From positions 1 through 19,625 of the forward strand of contig CAKOTU010000018.1 in NCBI GenBank assembly GCA_934120265.1: a stretch of 19,625 bases of DNA, written 5' to 3'. Both the position numbers and the translations under genes were made by a program. Below the pieces are notes generated by a model. The model saw only the letters and a list, made by a program, of their open reading frames with translations. It had not been told where the DNA came from and did not search any database. This document shows, one piece after another, positions 13,297 through 19,625 of the stretch (positions within the stretch are counted from its first letter, which is position 1; the number at the start of each line of letters is the position of its first letter). This DNA is from an uncultured Bacilli bacterium (GTDB lineage Bacteria; Bacillota_I; Bacilli_A; RF39; UBA660).

Positions 13297-14677
13297 AGTA
13301 CTCACAATTATTTGGCGTTCTAGGGAACGGAATAACATCACGAATATTTTCTACTCCTGTAAGATAAATAATTAATCTTTCAAATCCCATACCAAATCCT
13401 GAATGATAACATCCACCATATTTACGTAAATTGCAGAACCAGTCTACAGGATCTTTATCAACATGAAGCTCTTGCATTCTCTCCATCAATTTATCATAAT
13501 TGTCTTCTCTTTGAGAACCACCCATTAACTCGCCTGCTCCTGGAACTTCTAAGTCAACAGCAGCAACAGTTTTATTATCAGGGTTTACTTTCATATACCA
13601 AGCTTTAATATCTTTAGGCCAATCTGTAATAAACACTGGGCTATTAAAGTATTCAGTGATATATCTTTCATGTTCTTTTGCAATATCATCATCATAACTT
13701 GGAGTAAATTCCCATTTTATATCAGCTTTCTTTAGAATATCAACAACTTCATGGTGTGTAATTCTTATAAATTTAGAATTAACTAATTTTGTTAGTTTTT
13801 CTTTTAAACCATTTTCTACAAACTTGTCAAAGAAATCAATTTCTGTAGGACATTTTTCTAAAACATAATTTACAATAAATTTTAACATATCCTCTTCAAT
13901 ATCCATTAAACCATTTAAATCACAAAAAGCTATTTCTGGTTCAATCATCCAAAACTCATTAGCGTGAGTTTTGGTATTTGAATTTTCAGTTCTAAATGTA
14001 GGTCCAAACGTATAAATACGTTTATAAGCCATAGCGTATGCTTCACCGTGTAACTGACCTGTTCCTGTTACATATGCCTTTTTACCAAATAAGTCTTTAG
14101 ACATATCAACATGGCCATCTTTCTTAGGAAGATTATCTAAGTCAAGTGTTGTTATTTTAAACATTTGATCAGATCCTTCACAATCAGTGGTTGTAATAAG
14201 TGGTGTATGAACATAAACATAGCCTTTATTTTGAAAATATTCATGTATTGCCATGGCAGCAACGCTTCTTACTCTAAATACTGCGCCAAACAAATTAGTA
14301 CGAGGACGAAGATATGCTTGTTCTCTTAAAAATTCTCTGGTGTGTCTTTTAGGTTGAATAGGAAAATCTTCAGCACAGTCACCTTCTAATTTGACAGAAA
14401 TAGTTTGTAACTCTATTTCTTGCCCTTCTTTTGGAGATTTAATAACCTTACCTGTAATGGTAATGGCACTTCCAATATGTAATTTTGCAATATCATCAAA
14501 ATTAGTTAATTTATTATCATAAACGACTTGAAGATTTTGAAATGTTGTACCATCATTAAAATCAATAAATCCAAATTCTTTTTGTTTACGATGATTACGA
14601 ATCCATCCTTGAACAGTAATTTCTTTATCTAAATATTTTTTACTATCAATAAATAATTCTTTCAAATCTATTAACAT
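13295..14677 (-). CDS. asnS: Asparaginyl-tRNA synthetase
   Basis: A 460-residue class II synthetase charging tRNA-Asn. The N-terminal OB-fold anticodon-binding domain (ITVQGWIRNHRKQKEFGFIDFND) is followed by the catalytic core: motif 1 region VRSVAAMAIHEYFQNKGYVYVHTPLI, motif 2 region TFRTENSNTKTHANEFWMIEPE, and motif 3 GMGFERLIIYLTG. The AsnRS-typical ending RDVIPFPRTPNNCEY separates it from AspRS. RBS AAGAGGT lies before ATG 14677, 5 nt after the gatB stop. It is last in the operon controlled by an Asn-specific T-box, which fits direct feedback by its own tRNA. Confidence 0.97.
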   Translation of the reverse strand: MLIDLKELFIDSKKYLDKEITVQGWIRNHRKQKEFGFIDFNDGTTFQNLQVVYDNKLTNFDDIAKLHIGSAITITGKVIKSPKEGQEIELQTISVKLEGDCAEDFPIQPKRHTREFLREQAYLRPRTNLFGAVFRVRSVAAMAIHEYFQNKGYVYVHTPLITTTDCEGSDQMFKITTLDLDNLPKKDGHVDMSKDLFGKKAYVTGTGQLHGEAYAMAYKRIYTFGPTFRTENSNTKTHANEFWMIEPEIAFCDLNGLMDIEEDMLKFIVNYVLEKCPTEIDFFDKFVENGLKEKLTKLVNSKFIRITHHEVVDILKKADIKWEFTPSYDDDIAKEHERYITEYFNSPVFITDWPKDIKAWYMKVNPDNKTVAAVDLEVPGAGELMGGSQREDNYDKLMERMQELHVDKDPVDWFCNLRKYGGCYHSGFGMGFERLIIYLTGVENIRDVIPFPRTPNNCEY

Positions 14678-14682
14678 TTATA

Positions 14683-16140
14683 TTACCTCTTTTCTATTTC
14701 CTCTTTTAAAATCTTAGCTGTAACACTAGGATCAGCTTGACCTCTTGTTGTCTTCATTATTTGACCAACAAAGAAATCAAAAACATTTCTACCTTTACGA
14801 TAATCCTCAATTAAATCTAGGTGTTGTTCTAAAATATCAATAATCATTGGTCTTAAAACATTTTCGTCACTTATTTTGCTCATTCCTAATTCTTTTACTA
14901 AAACCTTAGGATCTTTTTTATCTTCAATTACTTTAACAAATATTTCTTTACTCTGCTTAGAAGAAATCTTACCATCTTCTACCATTTTTAAAAGTTCAAA
15001 TAACTTTTCTGGTGTTAAATATATATCTGTTATATATAAATTGTTTTTATTTAGATATCCTAAAATATTAGAAGTTAGAAAATTAGCAGCGGTTTTAGGA
15101 TTACAACCCAATTTTATCGTCTCTTCATAATAATCAGAAATTTCTTTTTCTTTTATAATTGTTTTAGCGTCTATTTCAGCTAAATTATATTCGTTAATAT
15201 ATTTTTCTTTTCTTTCGTTTGGTAAAGTTGGAATAGAATTTTTTATTTCTTCTAGCCATTCATTACTTAATTTAAATTTAGGTATATTAGGTTCAACAAA
15301 ATATTTATAGTCAATTGCATCTACTTTACTACGCATATATATAGTAGTTCCTGATTCTTCATCAAAACGACGTGTTTGTTGCTCCATCTCATCATATTTA
15401 CCATTTTCTTTTAGTTCAACCTGTCTTGCTATTTCAGCATTAATAGCTTCTCTTACAGAACTGAAAGAATTAACATTTTTAATTTCTATTTTTGTTCCCC
15501 AATTGCTTGGATCGTTTTCATCTTTATCTATATCCATTATAGAAACATTGACATCACATCTTACTTGTCCCTTTTTACTATCAGCATCACTAATATCAGT
15601 ATATTGGTATATAGAACGCATTGTTTCTAAAAATGCAACTGCTTCATTAGCAGAATGAAATACTGGCTCAGTAACGAGCTCCAAAAGAGGAACTCCAGCT
15701 CTATTATAATCAATTGTTGAGTAATTTGCTTGATGATCTGTGGCAGCGGAATCTTCTTCTAGATGTATATTATTAATCTTAGCAGTCTTAATCTCGCCAT
15801 TACACTCATAATCTATAGAGCCATATATTCCCACAGGAGCAGGTTTTGTCTCTTGAGTAATTTGAAATCCCTTCGGTAAATCAGGATAATAGTAATTTTT
15901 TCTTTCAAAGTAAATATATTCTGGTTGTTTACAATTCAATATTATACTAGCAACTAAAGCTTTTTTTACAGCTTCTTTATTAACAACAGGGAGAGTACCA
16001 GGAAAAGCCATATCTAAAGGTGCTACATTAGAATTAGCTTCACTTTCATAGTTATTAGCAGCACTTGAAAATACTTTAGAATTAGTTTTACTTATTTCAC
16101 AGTGCATCTCTAAACCAATTAATGCTTTATACTTATCCAT
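14683..16140 (-). CDS. gatB: Asp-tRNA(Asn)/Glu-tRNA(Gln) amidotransferase subunit B
   Basis: GatB is the tRNA-binding kinase subunit that phosphorylates the misacylated Asp or Glu before amidation. Family hallmarks are present: YKALIGLEMHCEI at the N-terminus, FERKNYYYPDLPKGFQITQ, INNIHLEEDSA, IDYNRAGVPLLELVTEP, GQVRCDVNVSI and the EIKNVNS block. The C-terminal YqeY-like tail ends with GQIMKTTRGQADPSVTAKILKEEIEKR. Length is about 485 residues, normal. I chose ATG 16140, which has AGGAGGTACAAA directly upstream and overlaps the gatA stop by 8 nt. A start six codons earlier (16158) has no ribosome binding site. Confidence 0.97.
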   Translation of the reverse strand: MDKYKALIGLEMHCEISKTNSKVFSSAANNYESEANSNVAPLDMAFPGTLPVVNKEAVKKALVASIILNCKQPEYIYFERKNYYYPDLPKGFQITQETKPAPVGIYGSIDYECNGEIKTAKINNIHLEEDSAATDHQANYSTIDYNRAGVPLLELVTEPVFHSANEAVAFLETMRSIYQYTDISDADSKKGQVRCDVNVSIMDIDKDENDPSNWGTKIEIKNVNSFSSVREAINAEIARQVELKENGKYDEMEQQTRRFDEESGTTIYMRSKVDAIDYKYFVEPNIPKFKLSNEWLEEIKNSIPTLPNERKEKYINEYNLAEIDAKTIIKEKEISDYYEETIKLGCNPKTAANFLTSNILGYLNKNNLYITDIYLTPEKLFELLKMVEDGKISSKQSKEIFVKVIEDKKDPKVLVKELGMSKISDENVLRPMIIDILEQHLDLIEDYRKGRNVFDFFVGQIMKTTRGQADPSVTAKILKEEIEKR

Positions 16141-17596
16141 TTTGTACCTCCTCTGCAATTTGACCTTTATAATTCATAGCACTTTCAATTGCAAACGCTA
16201 TATTTAAAACATTTTCGTCATCATAACATTTACCTGTTATATTAAGTCCTACAGGAAGATTATTTACAAATCCATCAGGAATAGTAATTGAAGGAAAACC
16301 TCCAAAATTACCAACTTGTAAATGTTCTTCTAAGACACTTGTATTTTCATCTAGAATATCCTTATCTCCATCTAAATGTTTAGCAGGACCGCTACCAACA
16401 GGAAGAATAACTCCATCGTATTTTTCAAATAGCTCATTCCATCTATCTACAAGTAATCGTCTTACTCTTTGAGCATTATGAAAGTATCTATCTTTATTTT
16501 CTGATTGTAACACATAAGAGCCTATTACAAATCTTCTTTTTATTAGAGGAGAAAATCCCTTAGTACGATAATCCTTCATCATTTCGATATAATTGTCACC
16601 ACTACCTCGTGGCCCGAAAATAATTCCTGTTAAATTAGACATATTAGATGTTGCTTCGGCACAAGATATAACAACATAAGTTGAAGCAATAGCATTTAAT
16701 AATGTTTTATCAATTGATACTTCTTCCACTTGAATTCCAAGCTTTTTGCATAATTCAATTTTTTCTTTAAAGTTATTTAAATGCTCTTTTAATTCATCAT
16801 TAGCTTTATGATAATTATCTATATCACATATTTCTTTAATATAACATAACTTTTTACCTTCTACTTTACCAGTTAGTGCTTGTGAAAGATTAATATTACT
16901 AGAATCCCAGCTAGTCATATCTTTAGGATCAATACCTTTCATATTGTCGACAACTATTGCTGCATCCTCTACTGACCTAGAAAGAACACCACAATGATCT
17001 AAACTACTTGCAAAAGGAAATAAACCATAACGTGAAATCATTCCATATGTTGGCTTATATCCAACAATACCACAATAAGCGGCAGGCTTACGAATTGAAT
17101 CTCCAGTATCGCTTCCCGTTGCATATGGATATACACCACTTGCAACAGCGGCAGCAGATCCAGCACTAGAACCAGCACACATACGAGTATGATCCCAAGG
17201 ATTTCTAACAATTCCAGTATGTCCTGTAGTACCAGTTCCTCCCATACCAAATTCATCTAGTACCGTCTTGTTAACTGCTACTGCCCCAGCACTATTTAAA
17301 TTTTCTATAGCTGTTGCTGTAAAGAATGGAACATAATCTTTTAAAGTATTGCTAGAACCAGTACTTAAAATACCTTTTGTACTGTAGTTATCTTTAATAC
17401 CATAAGGAATTCCAGATAGTAAATTATCTGTTACTTCTCTACCTTTAGCATCATCTAAAATAGTAACAAAAGCATTACACTCTTCTTGTACTTCATGAGA
17501 TTTTTTTAATGATTCCTTTACAAGTTCATCACTTGTTACTTCACCTTTAATTAAACTATCATGTATTTTTTTAATACTTTTATCCATATATGTCAT
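16133..17596 (-). CDS. gatA: Asp-tRNA(Asn)/Glu-tRNA(Gln) amidotransferase subunit A
   Basis: GatA is the amidase that releases ammonia from glutamine for GatB. The Ser-cisSer-Lys triad can be placed as K68 (PYGIKDN), S143 (GSSAGSAAAVA) and nucleophile S167 (GSDTGDSIRKPA). The usual TGGSIR is TGDSIR here, so a Gly of the oxyanion loop is Asp166, and GSSGGS is GSSAGS. The rest, including GYKPTYGMISRYGLFPFASSLD, is standard, and length (487) is normal. ATG 17596 shares one base with the gatC stop and has GGTGGTGA upstream. The ATG at 17587 is an alternative. Confidence 0.96.
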   Translation of the reverse strand: MTYMDKSIKKIHDSLIKGEVTSDELVKESLKKSHEVQEECNAFVTILDDAKGREVTDNLLSGIPYGIKDNYSTKGILSTGSSNTLKDYVPFFTATAIENLNSAGAVAVNKTVLDEFGMGGTGTTGHTGIVRNPWDHTRMCAGSSAGSAAAVASGVYPYATGSDTGDSIRKPAAYCGIVGYKPTYGMISRYGLFPFASSLDHCGVLSRSVEDAAIVVDNMKGIDPKDMTSWDSSNINLSQALTGKVEGKKLCYIKEICDIDNYHKANDELKEHLNNFKEKIELCKKLGIQVEEVSIDKTLLNAIASTYVVISCAEATSNMSNLTGIIFGPRGSGDNYIEMMKDYRTKGFSPLIKRRFVIGSYVLQSENKDRYFHNAQRVRRLLVDRWNELFEKYDGVILPVGSGPAKHLDGDKDILDENTSVLEEHLQVGNFGGFPSITIPDGFVNNLPVGLNITGKCYDDENVLNIAFAIESAMNYKGQIAEEVQNG

Positions 17597-17892
17597 TATT
17601 TCACCACCTTTGGTACTTTAACTTCTCTATCTTTAACATCGTCACAATTTTGAAGTAATTCTTCAATAGGCACAGATTTTTCTACTTCATCTTCTCTTAA
17701 TTCATAAATACATCTATCTAAGCAATGAGTCATAGGTTCAACTTTTTCAATATCAGGAATTTTATTAATAATATCAATATTTTTATCAATAATATCAAAT
17801 TCATCTAATACTTGTTTATTTTCTTCTTCTGTTAATCCAATTAATAACTTATCAGCATAATCATCTACCATATCTTTTGTAAACTTACTCAT
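17596..17892 (-). CDS. gatC: Asp-tRNA(Asn)/Glu-tRNA(Gln) amidotransferase subunit C
   Basis: A 98-residue GatC, the small belt-like subunit stabilising GatA-GatB. The pattern is typical: an N-terminal helix with YADKLLIGLTEEENKQVLDEFDIIDKNIDIINKI, then the extended segment DIEKVEPMTHCLDRCIYELREDEVE, with VEPM the usual GatC landmark. RBS AAGGAGG lies before ATG 17892. It is first gene after the T-box terminator. Confidence 0.93.
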   Translation of the reverse strand: MSKFTKDMVDDYADKLLIGLTEEENKQVLDEFDIIDKNIDIINKIPDIEKVEPMTHCLDRCIYELREDEVEKSVPIEELLQNCDDVKDREVKVPKVVK

Positions 17893-17912
17893 ATATATCC
17901 TCCTTTTTTAAC

Positions 17913-18145
17913 AAAAAAACAGTTATCATCCTAAAATAAGGACGAATAACTGTATCCGCGGTACCACCCTAATTACCAAATTGGTCTCTCTTTATTTATA
18001 ACGGGTTTTGTCCCGACTTATTCTACTATTATTTCGATAAGTAACTCCATGGTGTTACACTATAAATGTTATTATCTGCATTTCACCCTCACAGACTCTC
18101 TTTAAACACTTATTTATAGTACATATCCACTTCTTTGTATTTACA
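17913..18145 (-). promoter_or_regulatory. T-box riboswitch, Asn specifier, controlling gatCAB-asnS
   Basis: The minus strand carries a T-box leader. Stem I is closed by ACTATAAAT (18120-18112) pairing with ATTTATAGT (18067-18059). Within it lie AGAGAG, the short upper arm TCTG...CAGA with GGTGAAA, and the specifier AAC (18070-18068) followed by A, an Asn codon matching the GTT tRNA encoded upstream. Further hairpins include GTAAC...GTTAC (18059-18042) and CGGG...CCCG. The T-box AGGGTGGTACCGCG (17970-17957) is canonical. The terminator stem (17953-17939 with 17932-17919) is followed by seven T. Uncharged tRNA-Asn should stabilise the antiterminator and switch the operon on. The short stem I suggests no distal elbow-binding platform. 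Confidence 0.9.
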
Positions 18146-18151
18146 ATATTG

Positions 18152-18180
18152 ATTATAGCATAAAAATATTTTTTTGTATA
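18152..18180 (-). promoter_or_regulatory. Promoter of the T-box-gatCAB-asnS operon
   Basis: Extended -10 TGC-TATAAT (TATAAT at 18157-18152) with TATACA (18180-18175) 17 nt upstream. The same TATACA-17-TATAAT form is seen at 19214-19242. Confidence 0.65.
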
Positions 18181-18192
18181 TAAAATTTTACC

Positions 18193-18240
18193 AAAAAAGA
18201 CTTGTAAAACTTTGATTTCGAAATGGTGACCCGTACAGGG
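18193..18240 (-). repeat. Detached tRNA-Glu 3' end and degenerate terminator (att-like direct repeat, far copy)
   Basis: TTCGAAATGGTGACCCGTAC (18217-18236) is identical to 19313-19332, the 3' end of the intact tRNA-Glu plus its flank. Similarity continues leftward into a mutated copy of the tRNA terminator (18193-18213) and ends rightward near 18240. Only the 3' acceptor end is present, so this is not a functional tRNA. Its orientation and position downstream of the intact gene are those of a displaced attachment site after integration at a tRNA 3' end. Confidence 0.75.
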
Positions 18241-18457
18241 AAGAGCAACCATCAATTCTGTCAAACCCTTGAAATTCAAGGACTTTCCTTTATTTTCAAC
18301 GAAAACCGCTTAATGTTTCTGAATGTTGCGTTAGTGTTTTTTTGTTGTTTTAGATGTTTGTTTTACCCCAAACAAGACCAAAGCACAAATTTAATCATAA
18401 TTTTATTGGTTTTGTTCATCAAGCGATATCTAATTATCAAGCCAAAATTTAATCATT

Positions 18458-18488
18458 AAAAAACATCAAAATTTTACATTTGATGTTT
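18458..18488 (-). terminator. Terminator after the 217-residue membrane-anchored gene
   Basis: 10-bp stem AAACATCAAA/TTTGATGTTT (18461-18470 with 18479-18488), 8-nt loop, T run on the minus strand. Confidence 0.85.
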
Positions 18489-18519
18489 ATTTGTTTTCTT
18501 AACTATTTATAATTTAAAT

Positions 18520-19173
18520 TTATTTTTTTACATATATTGTTTCAGTAGCTTGACCTAAGTCATATGTATTTCCTTTAAAATCAACTGCTGATATTATTTG
18601 GTCATAAACTTCAAAAGTCTCTCCAGCATCATTTAAAATTCTTGGAGTTTCTTTGCTGTATAAATCCAAATAAACAATTTCTTTTAAATCTTTATAATTT
18701 TCTTCCCATTTAAAATCAGAAGTACTCGCAGGAAAGGGAATCTCCATTCTATCTATAGTTCCGTCTTTTTTTAATGCATATATATATTGGTATCCCCCAT
18801 TACCGATGTTAAAAATATAAACATCTAAAACATCATCAGCAATAGAATATTCTTTAGAATATTTTTGATACAACGAAGAGTCTTTATCTATGCCTATAGA
18901 TAAATTTCCACTTTTTGTAAGTTTTAAATAATTAAAATCCTCATTTGTTTTGTCAAAACTCATTACTTTTGAAACTTCTGCCTTAATTTTTTCGATATCG
19001 ACTACTCGTGTAGTGTTAGTACTACCTTCATTATTACTATTTTCTTCTGTATTAGGTTCATTTATTTTATTTATAACTTTATCATAAATAATAAATGCTC
19101 CCATACCTAAAACCAACACTACTAACACTGTAATTAATACTATTAATCCTATATTATTTTTTCTTTCTTCCAT
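18520..19173 (-). CDS. Unknown membrane-anchored extracytoplasmic protein
   Basis: A 217-residue protein with a short charged N-terminus (MEERKNN), one membrane helix (IGLIVLITVLVVLVLGMGAFIIY, about 8-30), a low-complexity linker rich in Asn, Glu, Ser and Thr (about 36-56), then a compact domain of about 160 residues. That domain contains KLTKSGNLSIGIDKDSSLYQKYSKEY, NGGYQYIYALKKDGTIDRMEIPF and AVDFKGNTYDLGQATETIYVKK and is predicted to be outside the cell. There are no cysteines and no recognised family. RBS GAAGGAA lies before ATG 19173, and the gene has its own promoter and terminator. It is the only gene in the segment bounded by tRNA-Glu repeats, so it may be cargo. Confidence 0.82.
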   Translation of the reverse strand: MEERKNNIGLIVLITVLVVLVLGMGAFIIYDKVINKINEPNTEENSNNEGSTNTTRVVDIEKIKAEVSKVMSFDKTNEDFNYLKLTKSGNLSIGIDKDSSLYQKYSKEYSIADDVLDVYIFNIGNGGYQYIYALKKDGTIDRMEIPFPASTSDFKWEENYKDLKEIVYLDLYSKETPRILNDAGETFEVYDQIISAVDFKGNTYDLGQATETIYVKK

Positions 19174-19213
19174 TTTTCATTCCTTCTTTCTAGATATTTT
19201 TTCATCTAGTTTT

Positions 19214-19242
19214 ATTATAACATAATTATTTATTTCTGTATA
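19214..19242 (-). promoter_or_regulatory. Promoter of the membrane-anchored protein gene
   Basis: TATACA (19242-19237), 17-nt spacer, TGT-TATAAT extended -10 (TATAAT at 19219-19214), 41 nt before the start codon. Confidence 0.65.
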
Positions 19243-19287
19243 TAACTATTCCGTATTTTATACTTATCTAAGTGGTATCTAATCAAC

Positions 19288-19311
19288 AAAAAAAGCCTTG
19301 TAAGGCTTTAA
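19288..19311 (-). terminator. Terminator of the tRNA cluster
   Basis: Stem AAAGCCT/AGGCTTT (19292-19298 with 19303-19309), loop TGTA, T7 on the minus strand, 9 nt after the tRNA-Glu CCA end. Confidence 0.85.
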
Positions 19312-19319
19312 CTTCGAAA

Positions 19320-19395
19320 TGGTGACCCGTACGGGATTCGAACCCATAAATGCATGCGTGAAAGGCATGTGTGTTAACCATTTCACCAACGGGCC
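19320..19395 (-). tRNA. tRNA-Glu(TTC)
   Basis: A 76-nt tRNA with encoded CCA (19322-19320). Acceptor GGCCCGT pairs with ACGGGTC, discriminator A. The anticodon loop CTTTCAC gives TTC. The 3' end doubles as the repeat unit also found at 18217-18236. Confidence 0.96.
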
Positions 19396-19402
19396 ATCTA
19401 AA

Positions 19403-19479
19403 TGGTGGACCTGACAAGACTCGAACTTGTGACCCCTACATTATCAGTGTAGTGCTCTAACCAACTGAGCTACAGGTCC
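19403..19479 (-). tRNA. tRNA-Ile(GAT)
   Basis: A 77-nt tRNA with encoded CCA. Acceptor GGACCTG/CAGGTCC, anticodon loop CTGATAA in a CTACA/TGTAG stem, giving anticodon GAT. D arm GCTCAGTTGGTTAGAGC is intact. Confidence 0.96.
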
Positions 19480-19498
19480 ACAATATAATAAATAAAAA

Positions 19499-19574
19499 TG
19501 GCGCCCGATGTAGGACTCGAACCTACGACCTAACGGTTAACAGCCGTGCGCTCTACCGACTGAGCTAATCGGGC
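19499..19574 (-). tRNA. tRNA-Asn(GTT)
   Basis: A 76-nt tRNA with encoded CCA. Acceptor GCCCGAT/ATCGGGC, discriminator G, anticodon loop CTGTTAA giving GTT. It is the predicted ligand of the Asn T-box at 17913-18145, the substrate of AsnRS and potentially of GatCAB, and a queuosine target of tgt, all encoded in this window. Confidence 0.96.
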
Positions 19575-19593
19575 ATCAATTGATGACTATTTC

Positions 19594-19622
19594 ATTGTAC
19601 ATTATTTTATGTATTTTGGCAA
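19594..19622 (-). promoter_or_regulatory. Promoter of the tRNA Asn-Ile-Glu cluster
   Basis: TTGCCA (19622-19617), 17-nt spacer, TACAAT (19599-19594), about 20 nt before the first tRNA. Confidence 0.7.
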
Positions 19623-19625
19623 TAC

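Larger units (their letters stand above)
18237..19320. mobile_element. Putative integrated remnant or mini-element at tRNA-Glu
   Basis: A segment of about 1.1 kb between the intact tRNA-Glu and its detached 3' fragment. It holds one gene (18520-19173) and, at 18241-18457, a gene-free stretch. There I see no coding sequence, but it has a near-palindrome CCTTGAA-A-TTCAAGG (18267-18281), an imperfect inverted repeat AACAAGACCAA/TTGGTTTTGTT (18371-18381, 18406-18416) and a 12-bp direct repeat AAATTTAATCAT (18387-18398, 18445-18456). By hand count 33 of the 90 bases in 18241-18330 are G or C, visibly more than the surrounding intergenic DNA. No integrase is present, so it would be a remnant or depend on one elsewhere. 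Confidence 0.5.

Noticed and set aside
18055..18279. Minus-strand reading frame of 74 codons
   Set aside because: It covers the tRNA fragment, the gat promoter and T-box Stem I, so it is a chance frame over regulatory DNA.
18223..18459. Plus-strand reading frame of 78 codons starting in the tRNA-Glu fragment
   Set aside because: It begins inside the tRNA 3' remnant (the MVTRTG start is what antisense tRNA-Glu reads as), has no ribosome binding site and crosses repeats. No family resemblance.
1..19625. Mycoplasma-type code with TGA as Trp
   Set aside because: Trp positions in conserved motifs (asnS, gatB, tgt) are TGG, and TGA ends several genes cleanly (yidD, the amidotransferase-like gene).
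1..19625. CRISPR array, insertion sequence or transposase
   Set aside because: No regularly spaced repeats and no transposase-like frame were seen on either strand.

Overview
The window looks like chromosomal DNA from an AT-rich, low-GC Gram-positive bacterium using the standard genetic code (Trp is TGG throughout and TGA serves as a stop). Evidence for Bacilli-like ancestry is a yneF homologue next to a SirA-like gene (the Bacillus subtilis gene order), strong AAGGAGG-type ribosome binding sites, sigma-A promoters with TGn extended -10 elements, a T-box riboswitch, and GatCAB. murF shows that the cell makes peptidoglycan. I infer an uncultured gut Bacilli or Erysipelotrichia/RF39-like lineage, but the sequence does not prove the taxon.

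Layout, left to right. (1) 1-1902, minus strand: a promoter, a 25-codon leader peptide overlapping a terminator, then a Rel-type (p)ppGpp enzyme followed 1 nt later by a partial phosphotransferase. The leader looks like a transcription attenuator. (2) 1909-4764: a methyltransferase on plus converges on a minus-strand operon of tgt and a metallophosphoesterase. (3) 4769-8012: an unknown 166-residue gene on plus converges on a minus-strand run of sirA-like, yneF, a class I glutamine amidotransferase-like hydrolase and murF. (4) 8034-9266: a lone prepilin-like gene with its own consensus promoter and terminator. (5) 9294-11888, minus: rnc, an unknown 379-residue gene, and a yebC-family gene. (6) 11941-13239, plus: yidD, a ZnuA-like lipoprotein lacking recognisable metal ligands, and tRNA-Ser(GCT). 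(7) 13264-18180, minus: a T-box leader with Asn specifier AAC, then gatC-gatA-gatB-asnS, making aminoacyl-tRNA for Asn/Gln. (8) 18217-19332: a 1.1-kb segment bounded by a direct repeat of the tRNA-Glu 3' end, holding one membrane-anchored protein gene. (9) 19320-19623, minus: a tRNA cluster (Asn-GTT, Ile-GAT, Glu-TTC) with its own promoter.

Most genes are housekeeping (tRNA modification and charging, RNA processing, cell wall). The less ordinary parts are the leader-peptide attenuator on a Rel enzyme whose synthetase active site looks damaged while its hydrolase site is intact, the small tRNA-Glu-flanked insertion, the ligand-less ZnuA-like lipoprotein, and the solitary Cys-containing pilin-like protein.
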